DNA from: Maribacter caenipelagi
GTDB lineage: Bacteria; Bacteroidota; Bacteroidia; Flavobacteriales; Flavobacteriaceae
Assembly (NCBI RefSeq): GCF_004364175.1
Contig: NZ_SNZW01000017.1
Location: forward strand, 248,001 to 312,000
Direction of reading: 5' to 3'
DNA length: 64,000 bases
Of this stretch, positions 26,638-35,935 are shown piece by piece. The translations under genes were made by a program, and so were the position numbers. Under the pieces are notes generated by a model. That model made no database searches. It was not told where the DNA came from and saw only the letters and a list, made by a program, of their open reading frames with translations. Every line of letters starts with the position of its first letter. The stretch's first letter is position 1.

Positions 26638-29049
26638 TTAAAATTGATAGCCTATACCAAGAATCATATTTAACCCTGGCGCAACTAGGCCAGAAGAATA
26701 TGTTCTATACCGCTGATCAGTTAAATTCTCTAGACTAGCGGTCAACTTAAATTTATTGGTAATATCATATTGAGAACGAAAATTTAAAGTGTACCAAGAT
26801 GGCGCAAAAGGATTTCCATTTTCATCTGTAGTATAAATGTACTCTTTAGACTGTTCTGACATAGCAAGATCTTCATACGCTATCTCTCCATTATAATTCA
26901 AAAATAAATCTGTTCGTAGTCTTTGATTTTTCCATACGATATGGAAATCTCCAAAAGTAGGCGCGGCATGTCTTGCAGGGGTTTCTATTCCACCATCCTC
27001 CTCTTCTACACCCTCTGTCAATGTCAAGTTAGACGATAGAGACCATTCCTCCGTTAAATATGCCTCTAAACCAAACTCAAAGCCATATACATAGGCTTTA
27101 GCTGCATTTTGAATGGCCTGTACTTTACTTAACTCGCCACCATATTCTATTTCAGAAACTCCATTATAGCTAAAATCTCTGCGTACCAAAGCGTCAACTA
27201 AATACGTGTAATACGCCGCACCCTTTAATATTACCTTATCATTTATATTTCGCTGAATGCCAATTTCAGCATTATATGCATACTCTGGCTCTAAATCAGT
27301 ATTTGGCACGACCACCGACCCAGGTTCTGAATCAAAAATTTTACCGACGTCATCTATATTCGGAGCTCTAAAACCAGTAGATCCATTTAAAGTAACTTGA
27401 AGATTCGCTCTTGGAAACCAACTGAAACCTATACTACCAGTTAATGCCCCTGTACTTAAATCTGCGGTCTCAAACGGAAAATCATAAAAAGTATCGTCAA
27501 ATTCAGCGTCTACCCATACATGGCTATATCGCAAACCAGACATAATCGTAAAATTAGGCTTTGCTTTGTATTCGACATTTACATACCCAGCCAAACTTTG
27601 CCATGTTGAGCCATCTGGGTAACGTGATGCAGCATCGGATTTTTCGTCAGTATTAATATTTAAATCAAAACCATTTGATCTTACTTTATTATATATATAC
27701 TCGGTACCATAATACAGCCTAAAATCGCCAATTTTCTTATTCTCAAGGTCAATATTAAAGTTTACCGCATCTACTTTCTCTTTGGTTGTATTTCTTATCT
27801 CATCTTGAAAATCTCTATTAATTCTACTTTCCTCAAAATGTTGATATGCCAAACCTAGTTTTAAACCATCATACACCTTTCCATTTCCTTTTTTCTGTAC
27901 TTGGGCATTTCCCATAAACCATTTTTGCGGACCATAATACCATTCTGCGGATCGCAACCCTAATCCATCACTTGATGGTCTAATTAATCTATCATATCTA
28001 GAATAGTTGGATGTTTCTGTGTAGTAAGCACCTAAGTTCAAATCCCATTTTGAATTGGGTTTAAACAAGAATTTTTGCATAAAATTCATTTGATTATAAC
28101 CTGTAGAAACTTGTTTTTTTGGGGAATCATTTTCTACTAACTCATCAATGCCATTTAAAGTTTGTACGTATGTATTTCTTAAATAAGAATCAGGACCATG
28201 AGAACCCATTCTTAAATCTTGAAAATTATTATACGTTATACTCGTGAGTGACGACCACATTCTTTTACCAATATTGACATCTGTATGAACGGTGTTTTCC
28301 ATATTCGCCGATGCAAATCTATAATTTGCATTACCTTGCACCAAAAGACTATCATTTTGAGACAACATGGGTTTTTTAGTGTATAAATTCATTACCCCTC
28401 CTATTGCATCACTACCATATATAACCGAACCCGGACCAAAAATAACTTCTGTATTCTTAATGGTAAAGGGATCAACAGATATCACATTTTGAACATTACC
28501 ACCTCTAAATATAGCGTTGTTCATTCTTACTCCATCAACTGATAATAGCAATCTATTTGTGGCAAACCCACGGATCATAGGACTACCACCACCCATTTGG
28601 CTTTTTTGTACGAATACTTTACCGCTATTTTGAAGTAAATCTGCAGCCGTTTGTGGTGCAGAAAATGCAATCGACCTTGCATCTAAAGAAATTATTCTAT
28701 TGGGTATATCTCTTTTTTGCTGTTCCCATTTAGAAACGGACATCACCACTTCATCTAACTGTTGAGCCTTCATAATTAAATAAGCTCTATTACCTTGTCT
28801 TTGCAATTGCAGCTTAGTGGTTTTAAATTCTTGATACCCAATATGCTTTAGGGTGATGCGTTCTTTACTTGTAAATACAGCGGCATTAAAAACCCCATCG
28901 AAGTTCGATAGTGCAATCTTAGATTTATCTTTATTGTATACGGCGACATTGGAAACCTCTTCACCACTATCGGCATCTAGCACGATAATTTCTTGAGAAT
29001 TACCGAAACAACAACATAAAAAAAATACTATAAATAGATACTTATACAT
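26638..29049 (-). CDS. TonB-dependent receptor, haem/cobalamin-receptor-like
   Basis: The ATG at 29049 is preferred (MYKYLFIVFFLCCCFGNSQ signal peptide); the frame could start 18 bases earlier. About 803 residues. A short carboxypeptidase-regulatory-like domain comes first, then a plug (PMIRGFATNRLLLSVDGVRMNNA, GPGSVIYGSDAIGGVMNLYT) and a barrel ending GIGYQF. The plug is close to the haemoglobin/transferrin receptor and BtuB branch, so the cargo may be haem, siderophore or cobalamin, but no enzyme or periplasmic protein is linked to fix it. It overlaps the recO stop by 8 bases and is co-transcribed with it. Confidence 0.9.
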   Translation of the reverse strand: MYKYLFIVFFLCCCFGNSQEIIVLDADSGEEVSNVAVYNKDKSKIALSNFDGVFNAAVFTSKERITLKHIGYQEFKTTKLQLQRQGNRAYLIMKAQQLDEVVMSVSKWEQQKRDIPNRIISLDARSIAFSAPQTAADLLQNSGKVFVQKSQMGGGSPMIRGFATNRLLLSVDGVRMNNAIFRGGNVQNVISVDPFTIKNTEVIFGPGSVIYGSDAIGGVMNLYTKKPMLSQNDSLLVQGNANYRFASANMENTVHTDVNIGKRMWSSLTSITYNNFQDLRMGSHGPDSYLRNTYVQTLNGIDELVENDSPKKQVSTGYNQMNFMQKFLFKPNSKWDLNLGAYYTETSNYSRYDRLIRPSSDGLGLRSAEWYYGPQKWFMGNAQVQKKGNGKVYDGLKLGLAYQHFEESRINRDFQDEIRNTTKEKVDAVNFNIDLENKKIGDFRLYYGTEYIYNKVRSNGFDLNINTDEKSDAASRYPDGSTWQSLAGYVNVEYKAKPNFTIMSGLRYSHVWVDAEFDDTFYDFPFETADLSTGALTGSIGFSWFPRANLQVTLNGSTGFRAPNIDDVGKIFDSEPGSVVVPNTDLEPEYAYNAEIGIQRNINDKVILKGAAYYTYLVDALVRRDFSYNGVSEIEYGGELSKVQAIQNAAKAYVYGFEFGLEAYLTEEWSLSSNLTLTEGVEEEDGGIETPARHAAPTFGDFHIVWKNQRLRTDLFLNYNGEIAYEDLAMSEQSKEYIYTTDENGNPFAPSWYTLNFRSQYDITNKFKLTASLENLTDQRYRTYSSGLVAPGLNMILGIGYQF

Positions 29050-29770
29050 ACGTATTAAAAACATCATTTAAAACGGCAAGCGACTTTGGTTTTCTAAATC
29101 CTTGTAAATGCAATTCAAAATAAAGGATTAAAGATTTCAGTAATTCTTGGCGATTATTTTTCTTCATCTTCACGGTATGCATTGCATCAAAATTTGTGCC
29201 CAATAAGGTCTTGAAGTAATAAATATTCTCTCCTCTTAACATTGGGTTCAACGATTCTACAGCAGCAAACTCCCCTTCTAACAAATCGAAATATGGCTTA
29301 TCTATCTGATATACATCTGGATAAAAGCCTAAAAAGCGTGTCAACGACAACATAAAATAGAGATGAAAATTAGCCACATCTTTATGCATATCTAGCCATT
29401 GTAATGATGCTTCTAAAAATTGAAACAAATCTTCATTTTTTTCTTCTTCTCGTATACTATTGCCCAATAACTCTGCTAAAAACAACGTCATGGCATTTTT
29501 AGCCATGTCTGCATATAAGGTTTGGTAATGATAAAAAACCTTCGCTTCTTTCAACGTCTCTAATGTGCCTTTGTTTTTGTGATTGGCAACAATTTCTAAT
29601 TGTGTTAATGGCTGAAAATACGCTGTCTTTAATTTTCCTTTTTTTGAAGATAACACCCCTCGCAATAAATATGATTTAATTCCGTCTGATGCTGTAAAGG
29701 CTTTGACAATAAGACTTGTATCGCCATATTTAATTGCAGAAAATATAATAGCCTTTGTAGTCACCTGCAT
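29042..29770 (-). CDS. recO: DNA repair protein RecO
   Basis: 242 residues. Mediates RecA loading in RecFOR recombination repair. N-terminal OB-fold: VTTKAIIFSAIKYGDTSLIVKAFT and YLLRGVLSSKKGKLKTAYFQP. The C-terminal alpha-helical part is present. The zinc-finger cysteines found in many RecO proteins are not visible, as in other Bacteroidota. A well-formed promoter lies 20-49 bases upstream. The TonB receptor gene starts inside its last codons, an unusual pairing that may simply reflect compact layout. Confidence 0.93.
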   Translation of the reverse strand: MQVTTKAIIFSAIKYGDTSLIVKAFTASDGIKSYLLRGVLSSKKGKLKTAYFQPLTQLEIVANHKNKGTLETLKEAKVFYHYQTLYADMAKNAMTLFLAELLGNSIREEEKNEDLFQFLEASLQWLDMHKDVANFHLYFMLSLTRFLGFYPDVYQIDKPYFDLLEGEFAAVESLNPMLRGENIYYFKTLLGTNFDAMHTVKMKKNNRQELLKSLILYFELHLQGFRKPKSLAVLNDVFNTYV

Positions 29771-29789
29771 ATTAGAACATCTATTTCAA

Positions 29790-29819
29790 CAAAGATAGCT
29801 GTTTGTACTTAGGTGACAA
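29790..29819 (-). promoter_or_regulatory. Bacteroidota-type promoter for recO
   Basis: On the minus strand TTG (29819-29817), 19 bases, TATCTTTG (29797-29790). Both elements and the spacing fit the consensus. Transcription should start near 29783, giving a leader of about 12 bases before the recO ATG at 29770. Confidence 0.65.
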
Positions 29820-29832
29820 CCTTGCATAAAAA

Positions 29833-29861
29833 ATGCGAGACCCTAGCTTAGAGTCTCGCAT
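29833..29861 (-). terminator. Rho-independent terminator of gdhA
   Basis: Perfect 9-bp outer stem ATGCGAGAC (29833-29841) / GTCTCGCAT (29853-29861), with CTA/TAG pairing inside. The minus-strand product runs into T6. It lies 28 bases after the gdhA stop and just upstream of the recO promoter. Confidence 0.88.
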
Positions 29862-29889
29862 CATATGTTTATTATAGTAAACTTAGGTT

Positions 29890-31233
29890 CTAGATAACCC
29901 CTTGTGCTAACATTGCATCGGCAACCTTTACGAAACCAGCAATATTGGCTCCTTTTACATAGTTACAGAAACCATCTTCTTCTTTACCGAATTCGATACA
30001 AGAATCATGAATATCTTCCATAATATCTTTTAAACGCTCATCGACCTCTTCACGTGTCCAGCTAATTCTCAATGAATTCTGAGACATTTCTAGACCAGAC
30101 GTTGCAACACCACCTGCATTTGAAGCTTTACCAGGTGCAAACAATATTTTTGCATTATTGAATTCATGAACGGCATCTGTATCACAAGGCATGTTAGCAC
30201 CTTCTGCAACACACATACATCCATTTTTCAATAGATTTTTAGCATCTAGTTGATTTAGCTCATTTTGGGTAGCACATGGCAATGCGATATCACATTTTAC
30301 TTCCCAAGGTGTTTTTCCTTTATGAAATTCTGCTGAAGGATATTTATCTATATACTCAGAAATACGACCTCTTCTATTATTCTTAAGATCCATTACAAAA
30401 GCTAGCTTCTCATCGTTCAAGCCATCTTTGTCATAGATATATCCGCTAGAATCTGAAAGTGTAACCACTGTAGAACCTAATAAAATTGCTTTTTCGGCTG
30501 CGTACTGAGCTACGTTTCCTGATCCAGAAATTACAACAGTCTTACCCTCGAACGTTTCGTTTTTGGTTTTCAACATACTTTGTGCAAAATACACAGTACC
30601 ATACCCTGTAGCTTCTGGTCTAATTTTAGAACCACCCCAAGAAAGGCCTTTACCAGTCAATACACCGGTAAACTCGTTACGTATTTTTTTATACATACCA
30701 AAAAGGAAACCAATTTCACGAGCACCAACGCCAATATCACCGGCTGGCACATCTGTATTAGGACCAATATGTCTATTTAATTCTAACATGAAGGCATGGC
30801 AAAAACGCATAACCTCATCATCAGATTTTCCTTTAGGATCAAAATCAGAACCACCTTTACCACCACCCATTGGCAATGTAGTAAGACTGTTCTTGAATAC
30901 TTGTTCAAAAGCCAAGAATTTTAAGATACTTGCATTTACGGTCGGGTGAAAACGCAAACCACCTTTATACGGGCCTATTGCCGAGTTCATTTGTATTCTA
31001 TAGCCACGATTTACATGAATTTCGCCATCATCATCAACCCACGCCACTCTGAAAGAAATTAAGCGCTCTGGCTCAACCATTCTCAAAAGAATGTTCTTAC
31101 CATTATATATGTCCTGATTTGCAATATATGGTATAACAGTCTCTGCAACTTCTTGCACCGCTTGAATGAATTCTGGTTCGTGACCATTTCTGGCGATAAC
31201 CTCATCCATAAATGCTTTTATTTTATTCTCCAT
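29890..31233 (-). CDS. gdhA: Glutamate dehydrogenase (NADP-type)
   Basis: 447 residues, the hexameric ~450-residue class that usually uses NADPH to make glutamate from 2-oxoglutarate and ammonia. Visible: LPMGGGKGGSDFDPKGKS with the catalytic Lys, PAGDIGVGAREIGF, GKGLSWGGSxIRPEATGYG and the dinucleotide fold VVISGSGNVAQYAAEK. Coenzyme choice is inferred from the class, not measured. Monocistronic, with its own terminator and a probable promoter upstream. Confidence 0.96.
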   Translation of the reverse strand: MENKIKAFMDEVIARNGHEPEFIQAVQEVAETVIPYIANQDIYNGKNILLRMVEPERLISFRVAWVDDDGEIHVNRGYRIQMNSAIGPYKGGLRFHPTVNASILKFLAFEQVFKNSLTTLPMGGGKGGSDFDPKGKSDDEVMRFCHAFMLELNRHIGPNTDVPAGDIGVGAREIGFLFGMYKKIRNEFTGVLTGKGLSWGGSKIRPEATGYGTVYFAQSMLKTKNETFEGKTVVISGSGNVAQYAAEKAILLGSTVVTLSDSSGYIYDKDGLNDEKLAFVMDLKNNRRGRISEYIDKYPSAEFHKGKTPWEVKCDIALPCATQNELNQLDAKNLLKNGCMCVAEGANMPCDTDAVHEFNNAKILFAPGKASNAGGVATSGLEMSQNSLRISWTREEVDERLKDIMEDIHDSCIEFGKEEDGFCNYVKGANIAGFVKVADAMLAQGVI

Positions 31234-31279
31234 AAAGCTATTTAAACTTATTTAAATTATTGATTTCAAAATATAACGT

Positions 31280-31306
31280 CAAAATTATATTATTTATGTA
31301 ATTCAA
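31280..31306 (-). promoter_or_regulatory. Probable gdhA promoter
   Basis: Minus strand: TTG (31306-31304), 16 bases, TAATTTTG (31287-31280). Spacing is one base short of the usual 17-23. A leader of about 40 bases would precede the gdhA ATG at 31233. Confidence 0.45.
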
Positions 31307-31335
31307 TAGCTTATTTTTTTAAAAATCGATAAAAA

Positions 31336-31353
31336 TTGTTGTTTTGACAACAA
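31336..31353. repeat. 7-bp inverted repeat upstream of the gdhA promoter
   Basis: TTGTTGT (31336-31342), loop TTTG, ACAACAA (31347-31353). It lies 30 bases upstream of the probable -33 element of gdhA, where an activator could bind. No T-run follows, so it is not a terminator of the trans-sulfuration gene, whose stop is at 31394. Confidence 0.45.
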
Positions 31354-31393
31354 ACTACCTATTCTTACTATGTATAATTTAACATTTGGACAA

Positions 31394-32548
31394 TTATTCT
31401 ATCGCTTGTTCTAAATCTGCTATTAAATCGTCAACATCTTCAATGCCAACGCTTAATCTGATCAACGAATCAACCACTCCGCTTCTAAGTCGTTCTTCTT
31501 TCGGTATACTTGCATGGGTCATACTTGCAGGATGACCTGCAAGACTTTCTACACCACCTAAAGACTCTGCCAATGTAAATACCTGCAACCTTTCTACAAT
31601 CTTAATTGCATTGTCATAACTACCACCTTTAGGCACAAACGAAATCATACCTCCAAAATCTTTCATCTGCTCTTTTGCTATATGATGATTAGGATGGTCT
31701 TCAAAACCGGGCCAGTAGACCTTTTCAATTTTCGGATTACTTTTAAGATACAAAGCAATTGCCCTGCCATTCTCACAGTGGCGCTGCATACGTACATGCA
31801 GCGTTTTTATTCCTCTTAAAACCAAAAAACTATCCATAGGTCCACAAACCGCTCCGCTTGCATTTTGTACAAAGTAGAGCTTATCGGCCAGTTCTTTGTC
31901 TTTTACTACTAGTGCTCCAACAACCGTATCGCTATGACCACCAAGATATTTGGTCGCTGAGTGCATTACAATATCTGCACCTAACTCTAAAGGCATTTGC
32001 AGGTAAGGCGTAGCAAATGTATTATCTACCGCCAACAAAATATCTTTATCTTTTGTTAATGCTGCTATTGCTTTTATATCTATAATATTCATCATTGGGT
32101 TAGTAGGTGTCTCTACCCAAATTAACTTTGTTTTAGAATTTATTTTATCACGAACAGCATCAGTACCTTGCATACTTACGAAATGAAAAACGATTCCGAA
32201 CTTTTCGAAAATTTTTTTAAAGATTCTATATGATCCACCGTAAAGGTCATCTGTTGAAATTACCTCGTCACCTGGTTCTAATAATTTAATAACAGCATCT
32301 ATAGCGGCAATACCACTACCAAAGGCCAAACCAAATTCACCGCCTTCTATGCTTGCCAATGAATTTTCCAACGCTGTTCTTGTTGGGTTGGCACTTCTAG
32401 AGTATTGATACCCTTTATGACCACCTGGTGTTGTTTGCGCATAAGTCGAAGTTTGATATATGGGTGGCATAACTGCCCCATAAGCTTCGTCTGGTTGCTG
32501 ACCTCCATGTATGGTTTTTGTATTAAATTTTAAGTCTTTAGAAGCCAT
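31394..32548 (-). CDS. Trans-sulfuration PLP enzyme (cystathionine gamma-synthase/lyase family)
   Basis: The start at 32548 (MASKDLKFNTKTIHGGQ) is chosen because a good promoter ends at 32567; a TTG start at 32569 would lie inside its -7 element. 384 residues. PLP Lys is in HSATKYLGGHSD; other family segments are YSRSANPTRTALE, ATDDLYGGSYR-type loop and ESLAGHPASMTH. It makes or breaks cystathionine between cysteine and homocysteine. Synthase (MetB) and lyase (MetC/CGL) cannot be told apart by eye. It is monocistronic and divergent from an RsiV-like lipoprotein gene. Confidence 0.93.
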   Translation of the reverse strand: MASKDLKFNTKTIHGGQQPDEAYGAVMPPIYQTSTYAQTTPGGHKGYQYSRSANPTRTALENSLASIEGGEFGLAFGSGIAAIDAVIKLLEPGDEVISTDDLYGGSYRIFKKIFEKFGIVFHFVSMQGTDAVRDKINSKTKLIWVETPTNPMMNIIDIKAIAALTKDKDILLAVDNTFATPYLQMPLELGADIVMHSATKYLGGHSDTVVGALVVKDKELADKLYFVQNASGAVCGPMDSFLVLRGIKTLHVRMQRHCENGRAIALYLKSNPKIEKVYWPGFEDHPNHHIAKEQMKDFGGMISFVPKGGSYDNAIKIVERLQVFTLAESLGGVESLAGHPASMTHASIPKEERLRSGVVDSLIRLSVGIEDVDDLIADLEQAIE

Positions 32549-32566
32549 ATTCAAGTATTTATGACA

Positions 32567-32597
32567 CAAATGTATTGTTATCTTTCGGGGAATACAA
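32567..32597 (-). promoter_or_regulatory. Bacteroidota-type promoter for the trans-sulfuration gene
   Basis: Minus strand: TTG (32597-32595), 20 bases, TACATTTG (32574-32567). Both elements match the consensus and the spacing is ideal. The transcript would begin near 32560, about 12 bases before the ATG at 32548, which argues against the longer TTG start. Confidence 0.65.
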
Positions 32598-32632
32598 TGA
32601 AGCTGTATTTTTACCTTAAATCTATTTTCTAC

Positions 32633-33376
32633 ATGAAATCTAAGCTTACCTGCCTACTCATTTGTTTTTTAATACTTGCCTGTAATAATAACAACTCTCT
32701 TTCTTTTGAACCATTGACTATCGCTACAGATTCATGTGAGAATTGCACTTCGGTTCGCATAGAAATACCTGAGGCAACTGGCAAAACAAAACTAAGCAAG
32801 ACCATTAATTCTGCCTTAGAAGGCGAGATTATTGCTTTACTAAATTTTGACGAGGAAAGCGACGCTCAAAATCTAGAAGAGGCAAAAGAAGCTTTTGTTT
32901 ATGACTATAAAGAACTATCCGGAAAATTCCCTGAAGAATCTATGCCTTGGGAGGCTACAATCGAAGGCACAATAACTTTCGAAAACAAAGATATAATTAC
33001 TATTAAACTAGAATCTTACATTTACACTGGCGGAGCACACGGTTATGGTACCAACAGATTTTTGAATTTTGATAAGCTCAATGGTGTAGAATTGTACCAA
33101 GAAGATCTGTTCAATAACCTTGATGAGTTTAAAACTTATGCCGAGACGCTTTTTAGAAAGCAAGAAAATATACCCGCAGATGGCCCTATAAACAACACTG
33201 GTTTTATGTTCGAAACAGAAAGTTTTTATTTACCCGACAATTTAGGGTATACCGAAAACGGACTCTCGCTTTTTTACGAACCTTACGAAATAGCATCTTT
33301 TGCAGATGGTCCAATTACACTAACCATACCTTATGTAGAGGTAAATTCTTTTCTAAAGTACCCACAACAGCCTTAA
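32633..33376 (+). CDS. DUF4163/DUF3298 (RsiV-like) lipoprotein
   Basis: The ATG at 32633 gives MKSKLTCLLICFLILAC with a lipobox Cys at position 17; earlier in-frame starts extend into the promoter of the divergent gene. About 247 residues. The chain matches DUF4163 (IEIPEATGKTKLSKTINSAL) followed by DUF3298 (YTGGAHGYGTNRFLNFD, CTSVRIEIPEA), the fold of the lysozyme-binding anti-sigma factor RsiV. There is no cytoplasmic anti-sigma domain or linked sigma gene, so it is more likely a surface or periplasmic binding protein. The 3' end overlaps the DinB gene by 4 bases. Confidence 0.85.
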   Translation: MKSKLTCLLICFLILACNNNNSLSFEPLTIATDSCENCTSVRIEIPEATGKTKLSKTINSALEGEIIALLNFDEESDAQNLEEAKEAFVYDYKELSGKFPEESMPWEATIEGTITFENKDIITIKLESYIYTGGAHGYGTNRFLNFDKLNGVELYQEDLFNNLDEFKTYAETLFRKQENIPADGPINNTGFMFETESFYLPDNLGYTENGLSLFYEPYEIASFADGPITLTIPYVEVNSFLKYPQQP

Positions 33377-33837
33377 GCTAATTGCTTTAGCAATAGTGCG
33401 ATTTGCCCAATGTGAAGCCCTTCATGAAACAAGTTAAATGCAATCGCATCATCAGCATTTTTAAGCGTTACACGTGCACTCGTTGTATACTCGTTGAAAG
33501 TTTGAAAAAGTGCCGTATTGTAATCTTCTATTAGCCATTCTGCTGTAGAAATTAAAAAATCTGCCACCATCATCATCTCTTCATCGGTAGCTGTACCATC
33601 TGGCACTGTACCTTTACTGAATTTGGTAACCAAATCATTAGGTATACGCATTTGTAATCCGCTGAACTTATAGATAAGAACTTGTTGTGTTGCTATGGTA
33701 TGTGCTATATTCCAATAAACATTATTATTGAATCCTTCTGGTATTTTAAGTAGCTTTTCTTTAGGTGTCTTTGTTAATATCGCATGTAGATTTCTACGAT
33801 TTTGCAACATAATCTCAAAAATATTCTCAGTCATCAT
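33373..33837 (-). CDS. DinB-family protein
   Basis: The start MMTENIFEIMLQNRR at 33837 is preferred; the frame is open 30 bases further. 154 residues forming a four-helix bundle with three metal-ligand histidines: one in WNIAHTIATQ and two in HEGLHIGQIALLL. DinB-fold proteins bind Ni or Zn and include thiol transferases and damage-inducible proteins; activity cannot be called. Convergent with the RsiV-like gene (4-base overlap), and upstream of a divergent ArsC-like gene. Confidence 0.9.
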   Translation of the reverse strand: MMTENIFEIMLQNRRNLHAILTKTPKEKLLKIPEGFNNNVYWNIAHTIATQQVLIYKFSGLQMRIPNDLVTKFSKGTVPDGTATDEEMMMVADFLISTAEWLIEDYNTALFQTFNEYTTSARVTLKNADDAIAFNLFHEGLHIGQIALLLKQLA

Positions 33838-33969
33838 TTCATATTTTATGCTTTGTAAAAATAGCACAATTAATGATATTTAGGTTTCTTTGCATTTCTA
33901 AAGCCAACATCCAATAATGGTGTTTTTTCTTTCGGAAGGATAAAAGCATCATCCTTAACATTCAAAGTC

Positions 33970-34323
33970 ATGAAAAAAATATACCATTTAAGCACCTGTT
34001 CTACTTGTCAACGTATTATTAAAGAACTGCAACCACTCACGGATTTTGAATTACAGGATATAAAAACAGAACCTATAACACCCTCTCAATTAGAACAAAT
34101 GCATAGTTTGTCTAACAGCTATGAAGATTTGTTCAGTAAAAGAGCTGTATTATATCGCGAGCGGAACCTTAAAGAGCAAAATCTTTCAGAAGAAAATTTT
34201 AAAGCGTTGATACTAGAACAATATACCTTCTTAAAACGACCTGTAATTATTGTAAACGACCAAATTTTTATTGGAAATAGCAAGAAAGTGGTAGAAGCCG
34301 CTAAAACGGCAATTAACTCTTGA
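33970..34323 (+). CDS. ArsC/Spx-family thioredoxin-fold protein
   Basis: 117 residues. CxxC at C10-C13 in LSTCSTCQR, and the family RPVII segment near residue 94 with FIGNSKK. ArsC-type proteins reduce arsenate or act as redox regulators (Spx, MgsR); a CxxC at this position favours a redox-sensing or general reductase role over classic single-Cys ArsC. Its stop overlaps the TTG start of the DMT exporter (TTGA), so the two are coupled. No arsenic genes are nearby. Confidence 0.88.
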   Translation: MKKIYHLSTCSTCQRIIKELQPLTDFELQDIKTEPITPSQLEQMHSLSNSYEDLFSKRAVLYRERNLKEQNLSEENFKALILEQYTFLKRPVIIVNDQIFIGNSKKVVEAAKTAINS

Positions 34324-35222
34324 ATAAAAGATTACTAGCCATACTCGCTGCTATTGGGGCAACTACCATATATGGCATTAACCATACTATCGCCAAAGGG
34401 ATTATGCCGCATTATGTGCAACCTTTTGGGTTCATCATTCTCAGAGTTTTGGGTGCTGCCATACTTTTTTGGCTGATTTCACCTTTAGGACCAAAAGAAC
34501 GCATAGACCCTAAAGATTATTTGCGCATGTTAGTTTGTGCCCTATTGGGTATGGCCTTTAATATGCTAGTGTTTTTCAAAGGACTATCACTCTCTACACC
34601 TATAAATAGTGCGGTACTAATTACTACGACACCCATTATAGTATTAATTCTATCGGCAGTAATATTAAGGGAAAAAATATCTAGCAGAAAAATAGTGGGA
34701 ATTACAATTGGACTACTAGGCGCGCTAGGTTTAATATTATTTAGTGCCGAGGTTAGACAAGACGCCCCTAATATTCCCCTAGGTAATTTCTTGATTTTTA
34801 TGAACTCAATGTTTTATGGATCTTACCTAGTATTGGTAAAAATATTGATCACTAAATATCATCCGTTTACATTTATGAAATGGCTATTCTCTTTAGGTAT
34901 ACTCATCTGCCTACCTTTTGGGTATGAAGAATTCATGAAAATTTCATGGAGCACTTTACCATTCGAAGCCTACTTTGGTATTGGTTTTGTAATTCTCGGT
35001 ACGACTTTCTGTACCTACCTGTTTAATATATTTGCACTTACCCAATTAAAAGCATCTACACTAAGTGCTTTTGTATACGTACAGCCACTAGTAGGCATTA
35101 CATATGCAGTACTTACAGGTCAAGACACAATTACTACAGTAAAAATTATTGCTGGTTGTTTTGTTTTATTAGGGGTTTATCTTTCTAGCAAAAGACCCAA
35201 AAGACAACTACAAGAGAATTAA
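34320..35222 (+). CDS. DMT-superfamily (EamA) transporter
   Basis: 300 residues with about ten transmembrane helices and the two-EamA-repeat layout. The start is TTG at 34320, overlapping the ArsC-like stop by 4 bases (TTGA); the next ATG (GIMPHYV) would remove the first helix. EamA proteins export amino acids, metabolites or drugs; substrate unknown. The LREKISSRKIVGITIGLLG segment closes the first repeat. The 3' end overlaps the convergent GntR gene by 4 bases. Confidence 0.9.
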   Translation: MNKRLLAILAAIGATTIYGINHTIAKGIMPHYVQPFGFIILRVLGAAILFWLISPLGPKERIDPKDYLRMLVCALLGMAFNMLVFFKGLSLSTPINSAVLITTTPIIVLILSAVILREKISSRKIVGITIGLLGALGLILFSAEVRQDAPNIPLGNFLIFMNSMFYGSYLVLVKILITKYHPFTFMKWLFSLGILICLPFGYEEFMKISWSTLPFEAYFGIGFVILGTTFCTYLFNIFALTQLKASTLSAFVYVQPLVGITYAVLTGQDTITTVKIIAGCFVLLGVYLSSKRPKRQLQEN

Positions 35223-35836
35223 ATATGTGATCTTTTTGAATTTTCTAAATTCATCGACATCACCTCAAAAGCCTTAATATCATCCCGTTGATGCATAGCA
35301 GATACAAGATCCAAATGTTCTTGTAAAATTACGTTTAAAGGTCTGTTTAGACCCACGAGATCCATAAAGGGCAATATTTTTGCAGACTTATAAAGTTGAT
35401 ATAAAGATCTGTTTCCACAATTCTTTATAATGAATTCGTGAAAATATCTATCAATTTTATAGAATACATAGCCGTTCTGCGGTCCATTTTCAAAAGGCAC
35501 TAAAAGATTTCTTAGGTCATCAATTTTTGATTGCGGTGCGTTACGTGTAAAGAGTTTAACCGCCATCGTTTCTAACGCAATTCTGCAATCGAACATTTCT
35601 ACAACTTCTTGCTCACACAATTCGCGTACAGAAAGTCCACTATCTAAATTACCAACCAATAAACTCTCTCTTTTTAACTGTTGTAATACTACAGGTACGG
35701 TATCGTCATTAATACGCAAAGTATGTGATAGCCTATGCTCCGTGATTAGTTGACCAGGCACCAATTTTTTGGTGACAATCAACTTTTTCACTTTACCGTA
35801 AGTTTCTTGAAATATTTCTTCTGGCAGGCTAACCAT
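35219..35836 (-). CDS. GntR-family transcription regulator (FadR/FCD type)
   Basis: 205 residues. N-terminal winged helix-turn-helix (~8-70: VTKKLVPGQLITEHRLSHTLRINDDTVPVVLQQL) and an all-helical FCD ligand domain (MFDCRIALETMAVKLFT, YFHEFIIKNCGNRSLYQLY). FCD domains bind small acids via metal-linked residues. It is convergent with the DMT exporter and followed by the thioesterase gene upstream on the same strand, 99 bases away. Its target is unknown. Confidence 0.9.
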   Translation of the reverse strand: MVSLPEEIFQETYGKVKKLIVTKKLVPGQLITEHRLSHTLRINDDTVPVVLQQLKRESLLVGNLDSGLSVRELCEQEVVEMFDCRIALETMAVKLFTRNAPQSKIDDLRNLLVPFENGPQNGYVFYKIDRYFHEFIIKNCGNRSLYQLYKSAKILPFMDLVGLNRPLNVILQEHLDLVSAMHQRDDIKAFEVMSMNLENSKRSHI

Positions 35837-35935
35837 TAAGCGAATCTGTTATTTGGTTATTTATAAACTAATGACCTCTTTAGTTCTTTTGGTTTAATTA
35901 AAAAATTAAAAATAAAGTATTTAACACTATAATTC

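Noticed and set aside
32549..32569. TTG start for the trans-sulfuration gene at 32569
   Set aside because: It would lie inside the -7 element of a near-ideal promoter; the ATG at 32548 fits the family start.
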